64,000 nt of DNA from Clostridia bacterium (GTDB lineage Bacteria > Bacillota > Clostridia > Christensenellales > SZUA-584), in contig QKIQ01000085.1 in NCBI GenBank assembly GCA_003249555.1, positions 26,935 to 90,934 on the forward strand. The letters are read 5' to 3'. Shown one piece after another: positions 31,321-42,552 of the stretch (position 1 is the stretch's first letter; every line of letters starts with the position of its first letter). Below the pieces are notes generated by a model. The model made no database searches. It saw nothing but the letters and a program-made list of their open reading frames with translations, and had not been told where the DNA came from. A program made the position numbers and the translations under genes.

Positions 31321-31974
31321 TTAAAGATCAAGCCGTTTTCCTGTGGTGTTGTACACGATAGATTCACAGATATTCTTGATGTGGTCGCCCACGCGTTCCA
31401 GATAGCGCGCAATCAACACAAACGCCATCATCTGGTTAATGTGCTTTGGGCTTTCCATCACATAAGTCAGCAGTTCTCGGTATATTTGCTTAAACAACGA
31501 ATCCAGTTCCTTGTCACTCTTCGCTGTTTCAATAGCCATTTCAAAATCGCCGCTCGCAAACGCGCGAACGCTTGAAAGCAGCATTTCACAGGCAATATCC
31601 GTCATACGGGGCAAATCGATCAGCGGCTTTATATACTCTTCTTCCTTGAGCCGAAGCGCCATTTTTGCTATGCCGACACCGTAATCGGCAATGCGCTCTA
31701 AATCTGTACCCATTTTAATTGCAGCAAATATCACGCGAAGATCGCTCGCCAGAGGCTGCTGAGTCGCAATCAGCGTGACGCACAGCTCTTCGATATCCAT
31801 CTGAAGGTCGTCGATTTCATCGTCACTGTCCACAATTTTCTGAGCCCTGTCAATATCGCGTTCAACTAGCGCTTTCATGGAGCCGGCAAGCACCTGCTCA
31901 ACAAGCGATCCCATACGAATGATTTCATGCTTTAAGGCTTCAAGCTGGTGGTCATATTCAACACGTGTTTTCAT
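31321..31974 (-). CDS. phoU: Phosphate signalling protein PhoU
   Basis: A 217-residue all-helical protein made of two PhoU repeats. The metal-binding patterns DLERIADYGVGIAKMA (first repeat) and YLERVGDHIKNICE (second repeat) are present. PhoU links the Pst transporter to the PhoR kinase and limits phosphate uptake when phosphate is plentiful. It is the last gene of the pst operon, 16 bp after pstB. Confidence 0.97.
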   Translation of the reverse strand: MKTRVEYDHQLEALKHEIIRMGSLVEQVLAGSMKALVERDIDRAQKIVDSDDEIDDLQMDIEELCVTLIATQQPLASDLRVIFAAIKMGTDLERIADYGVGIAKMALRLKEEEYIKPLIDLPRMTDIACEMLLSSVRAFASGDFEMAIETAKSDKELDSLFKQIYRELLTYVMESPKHINQMMAFVLIARYLERVGDHIKNICESIVYNTTGKRLDL

Positions 31975-31990
31975 TGTTTTTCTCCTTATC

Positions 31991-32794
31991 TTAACCGAAC
32001 CGACCGGTAATATAGTCTTCTGTGCGTTTGTCTTGCGGCAGCTGGAATATCTGGCGTGTATCGCCCATCTCGATCATGTCACCGAGTAGGAAGAACGCAG
32101 TTTTATCCGACACGCGCGCAGCCTGCTGCATGTTGTGCGTCACGATTATAATCGTGTAGTCGTTCTTCAGCTCGGCAATCAGCTCTTCAATTTTGCCTGT
32201 CGATATCGGATCCAGCGCGCTTGTCGGTTCGTCCATAAGCACCACAGACGGCTCCACAGCAAGCACACGCGCAATGCATAGGCGCTGCTGCTGCCCGCCC
32301 GAAAGCCCCATGGCAGATTGATGCAGCCTGTCTTTCACCTCATCCCAGAGCGCTGCGTGCTTTAAGCTTCTTTCCACGATGATCTCCAACCTTTTTTTGT
32401 CACGAAGACCGTGGATGCGCGGGCCATAAGCGATGTTGTCGTAAATGGAAAGCTCAAATGGATTCGGTTTCTGGAACACCATACCCACTTCTTTGCGGAG
32501 ATACGCGATATCCACGTCGCCTTTATATATATCCGTTCCGTCGATTAATATGTCTCCTTTAACGCGGCAGTCATGAATTAAATCGTTCATTCTGTTGATG
32601 CATTTCAAAAACGTTGATTTACCGCAGCCGGAAGGACCAATAAGCGCCGTCACCTCGTTTTCCTTGATGTCCATGTTTATTTCTTTAAGCGCTTGAAAGT
32701 TTCCGTAAAAAAGATCCAATTTATTGACTTTCACTTTTATGCCGCCCGTTTGGACTGCTTCATTTTTTTCTTTTACTGCTACTGCTATATTCAT
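31991..32794 (-). CDS. pstB: Phosphate ABC transporter ATP-binding protein
   Basis: Encodes 267 residues from the ATG at 32794, whose A is shared with the pstA stop; AAGGAG precedes it. Walker [10 protein letters not shown], signature LSGGQQQRL, Walker [14 protein letters not shown] and the switch His (VTHNMQQ) are all intact. The family-specific [14 protein letters not shown] helix identifies PstB. It drives phosphate import through the PstC-PstA channel. Confidence 0.98.
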   Translation of the reverse strand: MNIAVAVKEKNEAVQTGGIKVKVNKLDLFYGNFQALKEINMDIKENEVTALIGPSGCGKSTFLKCINRMNDLIHDCRVKGDILIDGTDIYKGDVDIAYLRKEVGMVFQKPNPFELSIYDNIAYGPRIHGLRDKKRLEIIVERSLKHAALWDEVKDRLHQSAMGLSGGQQQRLCIARVLAVEPSVVLMDEPTSALDPISTGKIEELIAELKNDYTIIIVTHNMQQAARVSDKTAFFLLGDMIEMGDTRQIFQLPQDKRTEDYITGRFG

Positions 32795-33675
32795 CAAAGA
32801 TTCTCCTTATATCGATTGATACGTTTGCCAAAGGCGCCCGCTATTAAGTTAAGTATCAGAACAATGACAATCAGCACAAGTGCCGTTCCGTAGGCCTTGC
32901 TCACCGATACTTCTTTCACCATCACATACAGGTGAAGTGCCAGAGAGCGAGCCGAATCAAACAGACCTTTTACCAAAGTTGTGCCGCTGCCCAGCGTAAA
33001 GAGCAGAGCCGCCGTTTCACCGATAATACGTCCCATTCCAAGTATGATACCGTTTATAATGCCCGGCGACGCGGCAGGAATCACAACCTTTCTCATCGTC
33101 TGCCACTTTGTTGCGCCGAGTGCCAGTGAACCTTCTTTATAGCCGGCAGGCACAGTCATAATCGCTTCTTCAGATGTCCTAATCAGCGTGGGGAGTATCA
33201 CCACGGCAACTGTCGCCGCACCGCCGATTAAAGAATAGCCCCAGCCAAACATTTTGTTGAAAAACATAAAACCGAACAGTCCGAAAATGATCGATGGTAT
33301 GCCCGCAAGATTAGTCGTGAAATAGCGGATTATCTTTATCAACAGCCCTTGTCTTGAGTATTCGGTCATATATATGGCGGCAAGTATCGACAACGGAGCT
33401 GAAAACAACAAGCCCAGCCCTACAAAATAGAGCGTGTTGATAATAACGGGGAGGATGCCTCCTTCACGCCCCGCGTCTTTCACGGAATCCGTCAAGAACT
33501 CCCATGATATTTCGCCAATACCGTTTACAAAAATATACCCGAGAATGAGAAAGAGTATGGCAACGGCTAAAAACGATGCGATATATAGCAATATGTACAC
33601 GGTATTCTGTCGTCTTTTTTGTTTCGTTCTGTTGGCGAGAACCTTTTCTTTTGTCAAAAATCTTTCCTGATTCAT
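32794..33675 (-). CDS. pstA: Phosphate ABC transporter permease PstA
   Basis: A 293-residue permease with six membrane spans. The EAA-type loop is [25 protein letters not shown]. It overlaps pstC by ATGA and pstB by TGATG, so all three are translationally coupled. It forms the membrane channel with PstC. Confidence 0.97.
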   Translation of the reverse strand: MNQERFLTKEKVLANRTKQKRRQNTVYILLYIASFLAVAILFLILGYIFVNGIGEISWEFLTDSVKDAGREGGILPVIINTLYFVGLGLLFSAPLSILAAIYMTEYSRQGLLIKIIRYFTTNLAGIPSIIFGLFGFMFFNKMFGWGYSLIGGAATVAVVILPTLIRTSEEAIMTVPAGYKEGSLALGATKWQTMRKVVIPAASPGIINGIILGMGRIIGETAALLFTLGSGTTLVKGLFDSARSLALHLYVMVKEVSVSKAYGTALVLIVIVLILNLIAGAFGKRINRYKENL

Positions 33676-34550
33676 GCTGCCACCCGCTTTCTGCTCAGCA
33701 TCATCACCACCGCATTTATTATCATGGTAAACAAGAATAACGCAATGGCTGTGGCGAAAAGCGCTGAGTAATACGTGGATCCTACCACCACATATGACAT
33801 ATCCAAAACGATATTGACCGTCATCGTTCGTACCGGCTGAAAAATCGATTCCGGAATTATCGGTGTATTGCCCGCTACGAGTATCACAGCCATTGTTTCA
33901 CCCATTGCGCGGCCAATGCCCAAAACGATACCGGCAATTATCCCGGACCTTGCAGTGGGCAGGCTTACCTTTCTGATCGTTTGCCATTGGGACGCACCCA
34001 AAGCGAGCGAGCCGTCCTTGTACGCTTTCGGCACAGCACGCATCGACACTTCCGCAATTGTTATTATCGTCGGCAGTATCATGATGGCAAGAATCAAACC
34101 CGCCGCAAGCACACTTTGGCCCGGACCCAGCCTAAAGCTTCGAACAAAAGGCACGATCACCACCAAACCAAAAAATCCGTAGACGATGGAAGGAATACCC
34201 GCGAGTATTTCTATGATTTTGCGCAAAGCACCCGATACTTTTCGAGGAGCAATTTCGGCCAAAAATATGGCGCATCCAAGCCCGATAGGAATACCCAACA
34301 CCAACGCGATTGCCGTGGTATAAACCGAACCTGAAATCATAGGCAAAATGCCATACTGAGGAATTTTTGCGTCCGGATCCCAGTCTGAACCTGATATAAA
34401 GTCCCACACGCTTAAGTCTTTAAACAACGGAAGACCCTCGGCAAAAATCAGATAAGTGATAAGCAAAACGGCGGCCACGGATACAAACGCGCAGATAAGC
34501 ATCACTTTCTCTATTGTCTTTTCACCAAGCCTTAATTTCTTTTTATTCAT
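33672..34550 (-). CDS. pstC: Phosphate ABC transporter permease PstC
   Basis: Encodes 292 residues from the ATG at 34550 with GGTGGAAAGA upstream; a longer frame upstream has no support and would run through the Pho box. Six membrane spans and the EAA-type loop GSLALGASQWQTIRKVSLPTARSGI are present. The gene is separated from pstS by a terminator and its own Pho box. Confidence 0.97.
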   Translation of the reverse strand: MNKKKLRLGEKTIEKVMLICAFVSVAAVLLITYLIFAEGLPLFKDLSVWDFISGSDWDPDAKIPQYGILPMISGSVYTTAIALVLGIPIGLGCAIFLAEIAPRKVSGALRKIIEILAGIPSIVYGFFGLVVIVPFVRSFRLGPGQSVLAAGLILAIMILPTIITIAEVSMRAVPKAYKDGSLALGASQWQTIRKVSLPTARSGIIAGIVLGIGRAMGETMAVILVAGNTPIIPESIFQPVRTMTVNIVLDMSYVVVGSTYYSALFATAIALFLFTMIINAVVMMLSRKRVAA

Positions 34551-34626
34551 TCTTTCCACCCTGTTATTGAAAACTGTTGCATTATATATATTGTACTTGC
34601 TGCCAAGCTGAATAGTGGCACAGCAA

Positions 34627-34654
34627 TGTAAAGCGAATGTTAAGTTCTTGTAAA
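34627..34654 (-). promoter_or_regulatory. Pho box upstream of pstC
   Basis: On the minus strand three PhoP-type hexamers (TTTACA, TTAACA, TTTACA; + strand starts 34649, 34638, 34627) lie at an exact 11-bp period. A TATAAT -10 candidate is at 34581-34586. It would give pstCAB-phoU its own phosphate control. Confidence 0.75.
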
Positions 34655-34729
34655 GACATTTAACCGCAGTATGGCATTCTATTATGCCGGTCAGAACAAA
34701 TAATAATACATTTTGCGGATAACGAGAAA

Positions 34730-34752
34730 GAGGCGGCATTATCTGCCGCCTC
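34730..34752 (-). terminator. Terminator or attenuator between pstS and pstC
   Basis: GAGGCGGCA/TGCCGCCTC forms a perfect 9-bp stem with a 5-nt loop, followed on the minus strand by TTTCTCGTT. It would reduce read-through from pstS into pstC, keeping the binding protein in excess. Confidence 0.75.
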
Positions 34753-34787
34753 CCTAAAATCATTTTATGCTGTTGTCTGGTGTGCCG

Positions 34788-35717
34788 CTAGGGCATGACG
34801 TATCCCTTTTCTTCCATGTAAGAGATGGCTTCGGCATCCTTCATGCAGTATTCCATAAACGCTGCAACGTCGCCCTGAGGATCTCCGAGTGTCAGCAGGT
34901 TGAAGTTACGGAAGTATGCATAATCTCCGCTGATCAGGTTGTCAATCGTCGCATCCACGCCGTCGATTTTCAAGGATGTCACCTTGTAGTTCGGAGCCAG
35001 ACCCAAGGACATGTATCCGATACCCATCGGGTCGCCTTCAACAGACGCACCCATTGTGCCGTTGGAATCAACGATCAGGCACATTTTGTCGTCAATTTTG
35101 ATTTCTTCACCGGCATCGTCTTTGCCAAGGAAGAGGCCCTGAAAAGCTTCACGTGTACCGGAAGACTCGTCTCTGGAATACAGAGTGATAACACCCTTTT
35201 CGCCGCCGACTTCAGACCAATCGGTGATTTCGCCCATGAATATCTTCTTGATCTGCTCAGCTGTCAAGTCTGTCACAGGATTCTCAGCGTTCACGATAAC
35301 CGCCACACCGTCGAGGCAGAGCACATGCGCCTGCAGATCCGGAGTCGTTTCTTTCTCTTCATCCTTTAAGTTTCTGGATGCCATACCCATATCAGCTGAG
35401 CCGTCAGCCGTGGCTGTGACGCCGCCGCCTGAACCAGGCTGCTCAACATTGATCGTTACGTTGGGATTGGCTGCAATGTACTTTTCGGCCAGAGATTCGA
35501 TAACCGGACCAACCGATGTGGAACCAACCACATTAAGCACAACGGGTTCAGCAGGGGCTTCTGTCAGCGCTTCTGTCGCAGCTTCTGTCGGCGCTTCTGT
35601 CGCAGCGGGAGCCTCTGTCGCAGCAGGCGTTTCTTCAGCGGGCGTGCTCTGTGCGCAGCCCACAAATGCCACGAGCATCATGGCTGCAAGTATTACCAAA
35701 AAACTAATTTTCTTCAT
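34788..35717 (-). CDS. pstS: Phosphate-binding lipoprotein PstS
   Basis: Encodes 309 residues from the ATG at 35717, behind AAGGAGG. The lipoprotein signal ends in FVGC with Cys at 21. An Ala/Thr/Pro/Glu linker of repeated TEA and TEAP units (about 25-65) precedes the binding domain, which has VVGSTSVGPV, PGSGGG and SRDESSGTR, the phosphate-contacting motifs of PstS. It captures phosphate outside the membrane for PstCAB. Confidence 0.97.
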   Translation of the reverse strand: MKKISFLVILAAMMLVAFVGCAQSTPAEETPAATEAPAATEAPTEAATEALTEAPAEPVVLNVVGSTSVGPVIESLAEKYIAANPNVTINVEQPGSGGGVTATADGSADMGMASRNLKDEEKETTPDLQAHVLCLDGVAVIVNAENPVTDLTAEQIKKIFMGEITDWSEVGGEKGVITLYSRDESSGTREAFQGLFLGKDDAGEEIKIDDKMCLIVDSNGTMGASVEGDPMGIGYMSLGLAPNYKVTSLKIDGVDATIDNLISGDYAYFRNFNLLTLGDPQGDVAAFMEYCMKDAEAISYMEEKGYVMP

Positions 35718-35751
35718 GTGTTCCTCCTTAAGGAATTTAAAATCTTTTCTG

Positions 35752-35805
35752 AGTATACTGCGATTTTGTAAAAGACAAATCAACGAGATGTTAAGCTCAT
35801 GTAAA
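35752..35805 (-). promoter_or_regulatory. PstS promoter with four-repeat Pho box
   Basis: On the minus strand TTTACA, TTAACA, TTGATT and TTTACA begin every 11 bp (+ strand starts 35800, 35789, 35778, 35767). A TATACT -10 hexamer follows at 35752-35757. This is the PhoP-binding layout of Bacillota pst promoters and predicts strong induction in phosphate starvation. Confidence 0.85.
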
Positions 35806-35937
35806 TTTGATATAAAAAGATGCTTTTATTGTTTAAGTGTCAATAAAAAAAGCGGCGGCGGCCAGTATCTCTGGCTGTTCACCGCCACCGGTTTTATACC
35901 TGTTGAAAATAACCGTTCATGCCCGCGAGCAGGCAAA

Positions 35938-38484
35938 TTATTTACACAGCACGCTTTGTGTAACCACATCCGAATAAATCTGTAAATCGTCAGTCTTGCA
36001 TACATAAATGATATCAGACAGATCCTTAGAATACGGGCAGATTTTTTGCAGGACATTTTCATTCTTCATGATATATTGAGGATTATGAACAATCTCCTTC
36101 TCTCCCGCAAAAATCGCCACATAAAATATCTGCATTTCAACAAGGTCCTGAAAGAAGTGACTTCCGTAGGATAACTCGGGTATAAAGCCCAAGGCTTCGT
36201 CTGCGACCTCGCAAATTACAGACATGTTGCAAATTTCCGCAAAATGCACAGGCACGCCAATCGATGATGTCGTGGTGCCCCATCTGCCGGGTCCTAAAAG
36301 CATCACATTCTTGCCTTTCAGTGTCGCGTTAATCTTCCCAATCTGCCGAGCAATCAAGTGCTTGTCTTGTTCAGACAACCCAAGGTACGCTTTGGTATCC
36401 ACCATCACCACATGATCAATCGGCAGGTGAATGTTGCCGCCCATGAAGCTTCCTTTTGTGGAGAAAAAGCATTCACTGGCGTCCTTAATCGGAGGAACTT
36501 TTACCGCTCTGCCCAGTCCCCTGGTTTGAAGAGGCCTGCATTGCAGCAGGTTCACTTTGAATCCGTCTTCGATGAAGCTTCCCGTAAATTCAATATCAAC
36601 CGGATAATCATAAATTCGCGACAGCAAATTCAGCATGTCTTTCATCAGTTCCGCGAAGCCGGATTCCGCCAGTATCTTTGTAAAGTCAAGTAAATACGAC
36701 GATTTAGCTTCAGAATATCCAAGCTGCCGAAGCCTGTTCATATTCTCCACATCAAGCCGGAAAAATAAATCCTTTGGCACTCTGAGATCTTGTCCGTGAA
36801 TCTTTTCCAGCTTGATTCCCGTTAAAATATTTTCGTTTATTGAAAGTACATCGGCATAGTGCTGCGTAAATTTCTTTTTGTCTTTGGAATCCATCGGTGA
36901 TAAGCGCGTCGGATCATCCAAACATACAATGCGCACATGATCTCCCGACGTTCTGTCCACCGCCCGTGTGCCCAAGCCAAACACCATGCGAAGCATTCCT
37001 GCGTCCATATCGATTTTTTGATCCCACACATAGAGGTTCTTGGAATTACCGACACCGGCAATGTGCGGAAAAAAATATTGGTTGTAATAGTCACCCGAGA
37101 CACGCTGAACCAGTATAGCCATTTGCTCGTCTGCGGCAAAAAGCCCCCTGTTCAGGCGGTAAGACAGCGCGTCTTCATTCATCGTGCTTGCATAGACCGT
37201 TCTGACGGCTTGTTCAAACGCCTCGTAGCGTTCCTCCGGTGTGCCCTGGTTTACGCAGAACACACTTTCATATTTACCGGAAAAAGCATTGCCGAAGTTA
37301 TCTTCCAGCAATGAGCTTGAGCGAACGATGATAGGTGACTGTCCGAAATATTCCAGCATCCGCATGAATTGCTGCTGGATGTCTTCTGGAAAATGACCGT
37401 GCAGCATCTTGTCTTTCAAGTCATTGGCATATTGAAAATAACCGTCTTCCGTTTTTTGCTTCGTCCTTAGCTTCCACCAATCATTCTGAACGATATACGT
37501 ATAAAAAATATCCGAACCAATATAGAACGAATCATGCGGCTCCATATATTTTGAAAAACGCTGGCCTCCTTCAACCTCCAGCCCCTTCCTGGCCAGCAGC
37601 ATACCCACGCTTTTGCCGCCGATGAACCCTGTTCCGATTTCCCGTGACGCAATCGCAAGTATATCCTGTAACGTAAAATACTTATCACACAGCTCAAACA
37701 TTCTTGAACTCACGCCAATCAGCATAGACATCAAGCGCCGCTTGATGTCATCCTGCTCTTGCCGCGGCATCTTTAGCCCTTTTTCCGCTTCGTTAAACAT
37801 CGTATACCAATAATCAAGCCTTTTTTCTTTATGAACAAATTGCGGAAATAAGCTGGCCGCTTCCGCGCTGCCCGTGATACTGATCACATCCTGACCTTGC
37901 AGCAAATGCGGCAGAAACATCGTCGGCGAGTAACGATTGTACACTTTCAGCGGGTGAACGTATATGTTGTCTTGCGTTTGAAACAGATCTAAAAGTACCT
38001 GTGTGGTTTCGCGGATGCCTGCAATCGTACCGAATGTATGCACATTGCGCATAATTGCAAAATATGCCACAGTATCCAGTTCATATAAAAACGGGCAAAC
38101 GATCTTGAAAAAGTTTTTCACCATCACATCGGAATGCCAGTATTCCAGCAGATCTGTTAAGCAATCAAAAACGTAAAATGCTTTATAACCTTCAATATCA
38201 ATCAAGTTATAGACTTCTGCAGTGAAATTTTCAAAGCCTTTGCCGGCCTTCATTTCATACGTTTTTATGGGAAGATCACCATCCAGCAGCGCCTCGTGGA
38301 TGCCGAACCTGACATAGATTACCTTCCGGTTATCCGCCAAAGCGGCTGATACATAGAACTGAACCAGTTTTTTACAGTCAAGAATGGAATCCACCTTCCA
38401 AACAACGTTATCTCCCAAACGCAGGTCGTCAATCATCTGATCCAATCCGCTGATTCCTGTGGTGACTCGATCATGTATGCTCAT
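35938..38484 (-). CDS. Degenerate KaiC-like / PPDK N-terminal (PEP-pyruvate-binding) fusion protein
   Basis: An 848-residue protein. Residues 1-220 resemble a KaiC/RAD55 domain (VTTGISGLDQMIDDLRLGD) but the P-loop glycine-lysine motif is replaced by VDSILDCKK, so ATP binding there is doubtful. Residues about 280-680 are the ATP-grasp PEP/pyruvate-binding domain of PPDK and PEP synthase (GGKSVGML, VRSSSLLEDNFGNAFSGKYESVF, LLQCRPLQTR). The phosphohistidine and PEP-binding domains are absent. A conserved C-terminal part has LGPGRWGTTTSS and ELSYGSHFFQDL. It may phosphorylate or sense a substrate other than pyruvate. It stands alone, with GGAGCGGAA before the ATG. Confidence 0.8.
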   Translation of the reverse strand: MSIHDRVTTGISGLDQMIDDLRLGDNVVWKVDSILDCKKLVQFYVSAALADNRKVIYVRFGIHEALLDGDLPIKTYEMKAGKGFENFTAEVYNLIDIEGYKAFYVFDCLTDLLEYWHSDVMVKNFFKIVCPFLYELDTVAYFAIMRNVHTFGTIAGIRETTQVLLDLFQTQDNIYVHPLKVYNRYSPTMFLPHLLQGQDVISITGSAEAASLFPQFVHKEKRLDYWYTMFNEAEKGLKMPRQEQDDIKRRLMSMLIGVSSRMFELCDKYFTLQDILAIASREIGTGFIGGKSVGMLLARKGLEVEGGQRFSKYMEPHDSFYIGSDIFYTYIVQNDWWKLRTKQKTEDGYFQYANDLKDKMLHGHFPEDIQQQFMRMLEYFGQSPIIVRSSSLLEDNFGNAFSGKYESVFCVNQGTPEERYEAFEQAVRTVYASTMNEDALSYRLNRGLFAADEQMAILVQRVSGDYYNQYFFPHIAGVGNSKNLYVWDQKIDMDAGMLRMVFGLGTRAVDRTSGDHVRIVCLDDPTRLSPMDSKDKKKFTQHYADVLSINENILTGIKLEKIHGQDLRVPKDLFFRLDVENMNRLRQLGYSEAKSSYLLDFTKILAESGFAELMKDMLNLLSRIYDYPVDIEFTGSFIEDGFKVNLLQCRPLQTRGLGRAVKVPPIKDASECFFSTKGSFMGGNIHLPIDHVVMVDTKAYLGLSEQDKHLIARQIGKINATLKGKNVMLLGPGRWGTTTSSIGVPVHFAEICNMSVICEVADEALGFIPELSYGSHFFQDLVEMQIFYVAIFAGEKEIVHNPQYIMKNENVLQKICPYSKDLSDIIYVCKTDDLQIYSDVVTQSVLCK

Positions 38485-38572
38485 TTCCGCTCCTCCAAAA
38501 TCGCTTTTTCACTTTGGTCATAATATACCAAACAATGATACCGTTCATTCAATTAACCACTATTTAAGGATA

Positions 38573-38610
38573 AAGCATCTCCCTCTATTGTATCATAGAG
38601 AAAGATGCTT
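38573..38610 (-). terminator. Terminator after gdhA
   Basis: An interrupted stem (AAGCATCT/AGATGCTT with inner CTCTAT/ATAGAG) is followed on the minus strand by TTTATCCTT. It lies about 65 bp past the gdhA stop. Confidence 0.65.
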
Positions 38611-38676
38611 CGTGTTTCCTTGCAAAAATATAAGCCAATCGGGTTATTCCATTAAATTAGGTCCAATAATTCCCGT

Positions 38677-40020
<1,344 letters not shown>

Positions 40021-40228
40021 CTATTCGATTGTTTATTTTTATTTGTCTTCATTGACAAAACTAATATTAATAAAGCGTAGATTTAACGTATTAGTATTCT
40101 ATCAAAAAAATATGTCACCCGCAAATCGTTTTTTATCGATAATTTCATTAATAGTATGCTGTTTAATACATAATGAAAATAAAAAACCAGTTCTGTTTTT
40201 TAAACGATATCAGCCTTTTATGCAAAAA

Positions 40229-40254
40229 ACCCCGCCTCAGTTTGAAGACGGGGT
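40229..40254 (-). terminator. Terminator after glyA
   Basis: ACCCCG/CGGGGT with an inner CT/AG pair, followed on the minus strand by TTTTTTGC. It sits 32 bp past the glyA stop. The spacer from here to the gdhA start (40255-40285 excluded) holds only AT-rich promoter-like sequence. Confidence 0.85.
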
Positions 40255-40285
40255 TATCCGAACAAATTATCAACAGTATGATTTT

Positions 40286-41524
40286 CTATTTATAGAGCGG
40301 CCTTTTTGCGCACAGCTCCAGCACCTTTTGTCTCACATCGTCCACCGCGTCTTCGCGCTGATGTATCACATCGGATATCCATACGCCAATCTGCGTCATA
40401 TCGGTTTCGTCCATACCGCGCGATGTGGCGGCAGGCGTGCCGATGCGGACGCCGCTTGTAATGAAAGGGCTGCGCGTGTCAAACGGAATCGCGTTCTTGT
40501 TCACCGTGATACCCGCAAGACCCAGCATCGCTTCGAGCTCCTTGCCGGTGATGCCCTGCGCCGTTAAATCGACAAGCATCAAGTGGTTGTCTGTACCGCC
40601 CGATACCAGTCGGATACCGTTTTTTTGAAGGCTTTCCGACAGCGCTTTGGCGTTCAGCACAATTTGATGCTGATAGCCCTTGAACGAATCCGAAAACGCT
40701 TCTTCAAAACACACGGCCTTGGCCGCGATCACATGCATAAGCGGACCGCCCTGTGTACCAGGGAATATCGCTTTATTAATTGCAGCGCCGTACTGCTCCT
40801 TGCAGAGTATCATGCCGCCGCGAGGTCCGCGAAGTGTTTTGTGCGTCGTCGTGGTCACAAAATCCGCCCACGGCATGGGGCTTTCATGTTCACCCGCGGC
40901 CACAAGACCGGCAATGTGTGCCATATCCACCATAAGCAGCGCGCCCACTTCGTCAGCAATTTCACGGAAACGTTTGAAGTCAATCTTGCGCGGATAGGCG
41001 CTCGCGCCTGCCACGATCATTTTGGGCTTGTGCTGTAAAGCCAGTTCGTGCAGCGCCTCGTAATCAATCTGCTCCGTTTCCTGACTCACGCCGTACGGGA
41101 CAATGTTGAAATATTTACCGGAAATATTGACCGGACTTCCGTGCGAAAGATGCCCGCCGTGCGCAAGGCTCATGCCAAGTATCGTATCGCCCGGCTCCAG
41201 CATAGCAAAATACACCGCGGTATTCGCCTGCGCACCGGAATGCGGCTGTACATTGGCAAACTCCGCACCAAACAGCTTTTTGGCGCGCTCAATGGCCAGC
41301 GTTTCCACCACGTCGACGTACTCACAGCCGCCGTAATACCGCTTACCCGGATACCCTTCGGCGTACTTGTTTGTCAGATGAGAGCCCATCGCGTTCATCA
41401 CGGCTTCCGATACAAAGTTCTCTGAAGCGATAAGCTCAATGTTGTTCTCCTGACGGTCAAGCTCATCCATCATGGCTTTATAGACCGCCTCGTCCACTGC
41501 CTTTACCTTTGAATAGTCAAGCAT
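40286..41524 (-). CDS. glyA: Serine hydroxymethyltransferase
   Basis: Encodes 412 residues from the ATG at 41524 with GGGGTGG upstream; the GTG three codons earlier is less likely. The PLP lysine is K229 in [14 protein letters not shown]. The enzyme transfers the serine hydroxymethyl group to tetrahydrofolate, giving glycine and methylene-THF. It starts 11 bp after the rnc stop, so it is probably co-transcribed with acpP and rnc. Confidence 0.97.
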   Translation of the reverse strand: MLDYSKVKAVDEAVYKAMMDELDRQENNIELIASENFVSEAVMNAMGSHLTNKYAEGYPGKRYYGGCEYVDVVETLAIERAKKLFGAEFANVQPHSGAQANTAVYFAMLEPGDTILGMSLAHGGHLSHGSPVNISGKYFNIVPYGVSQETEQIDYEALHELALQHKPKMIVAGASAYPRKIDFKRFREIADEVGALLMVDMAHIAGLVAAGEHESPMPWADFVTTTTHKTLRGPRGGMILCKEQYGAAINKAIFPGTQGGPLMHVIAAKAVCFEEAFSDSFKGYQHQIVLNAKALSESLQKNGIRLVSGGTDNHLMLVDLTAQGITGKELEAMLGLAGITVNKNAIPFDTRSPFITSGVRIGTPAATSRGMDETDMTQIGVWISDVIHQREDAVDDVRQKVLELCAKRPLYK

Positions 41525-41535
41525 TGAATCCACCC

Positions 41536-42213
41536 CTATTTCACTGCGCTCAGATAGGCTTGCTTTGCCGCCTTCTGTTCCGCAAATTTTTTAGACCGTC
41601 CTTGTCCCTGCGCGACTTCCTCACCTTTCACAAGAAGCTTTACATAAAACTTTCTGTCATGCGGAGGGCCTTCTTCTTTATACACGATATAGCGTATATC
41701 GTTGATTCCCTGTTTATGATAATACTCTTGAAGGCGCGTCTTAAAATCTCTAAACCCGCCGCCCGAAAGCACTGTTTGAAAGCTGTTTTCCAGAAGTTTG
41801 TTTACGAGTCGCTTGGCTTTTTCAAAGCCGCCGTCCACATAAACCGCGCCGATTAACGCTTCCACCACATCTGCCTGAATAGACGGTTTTTCCATGCCCC
41901 CCGAGTTGCGCTCACCGCGCCCCAGCGTTAAATACTCGCTGAAACCAAGGCTTTTTGCAACCTCTGCCAGCGCCGTCTCGTTCACCAGCGCCGCACGACA
42001 TTTCGTGAGCACGCCTTCGGGATCTTCAGGCTTTTCAAAAAAAAGATGCTCGCTTACTGCAAGAGCAAGCACAGCGTCCCCCAAAAACTCGAGCCTCTCG
42101 TAGCTCTCCCCCACATCTGACGAAGCATGAATAAAAGCTCTTTTTAAAAGCTTTTTATTATGGAATGTATAGCCTATGTTTTTTTCAAGCTTGGAACTGT
42201 CGACATCCGTCAT
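41536..42213 (-). CDS. rnc: Ribonuclease III
   Basis: Encodes 225 residues from the ATG at 42213. The signature [11 protein letters not shown] is at about 39-49; the second acidic pair lies in [15 protein letters not shown]. The C-terminal dsRNA-binding domain (about 150-220) ends in [17 protein letters not shown]. It processes rRNA precursors and cuts structured mRNA. It follows acpP, the conserved acpP-rnc pairing. Confidence 0.96.
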   Translation of the reverse strand: MTDVDSSKLEKNIGYTFHNKKLLKRAFIHASSDVGESYERLEFLGDAVLALAVSEHLFFEKPEDPEGVLTKCRAALVNETALAEVAKSLGFSEYLTLGRGERNSGGMEKPSIQADVVEALIGAVYVDGGFEKAKRLVNKLLENSFQTVLSGGGFRDFKTRLQEYYHKQGINDIRYIVYKEEGPPHDRKFYVKLLVKGEEVAQGQGRSKKFAEQKAAKQAYLSAVK

Positions 42214-42259
42214 CAAAAACCACCACGCAGCTTACCCCATAATACAGGGAAAAGCAATA

Positions 42260-42280
42260 CCCGGAGCTTTTTGCTCCGGG
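42260..42280 (-). terminator. Hairpin between acpP and rnc
   Basis: CCCGGAGC/GCTCCGGG forms a perfect 8-bp stem with a T5 loop. The following minus-strand sequence (ATTGCTTTT) is a poor T run, so it probably attenuates or acts as an RNase-protecting stem instead of fully terminating. Confidence 0.6.
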
Positions 42281-42290
42281 CACTCACCAC

Positions 42291-42527
42291 CTAAAAACCG
42301 CCAACGTTTTTCTCGATATAGGTCACAACGTCCTTCACCGTTACCACCTTGGGCAGTTCATCATCCGGAATATCAAGATCGAATTCTTGCTCCAGATCCA
42401 TAATAAGCTCGACGATAGCCAGCGAATCGGCTTTCAGATCTTCCACGAGATCGGATTCCATCATGATGCTTTCTTCGTCAATCTCAAGCTGATCGGACAA
42501 GATTTTTCTAACCTTTTCAAATACCAT
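42291..42527 (-). CDS. acpP: Acyl carrier protein
   Basis: A 78-residue acidic four-helix protein. The phosphopantetheine site is S35 in the DSL motif (LKADSLAIVEL). It carries growing acyl chains for fatty acid synthesis and supplies PlsX. GGAGG precedes the ATG. It lies between plsX and rnc. Confidence 0.97.
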   Translation of the reverse strand: MVFEKVRKILSDQLEIDEESIMMESDLVEDLKADSLAIVELIMDLEQEFDLDIPDDELPKVVTVKDVVTYIEKNVGGF

Positions 42528-42552
42528 TGTGAGCCTCCTGTATACAAATAAT

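Noticed and set aside
40042..40059. TTTGTC/GACAAA inverted repeat upstream of gdhA as a firm operator
   Set aside because: Only 6-bp arms in AT-rich DNA; mentioned with gdhA but not strong enough to list alone.
41525..42212. Possible glycine riboswitch or T-box ahead of glyA
   Set aside because: glyA begins 11 bp after rnc, leaving no room for a leader RNA.
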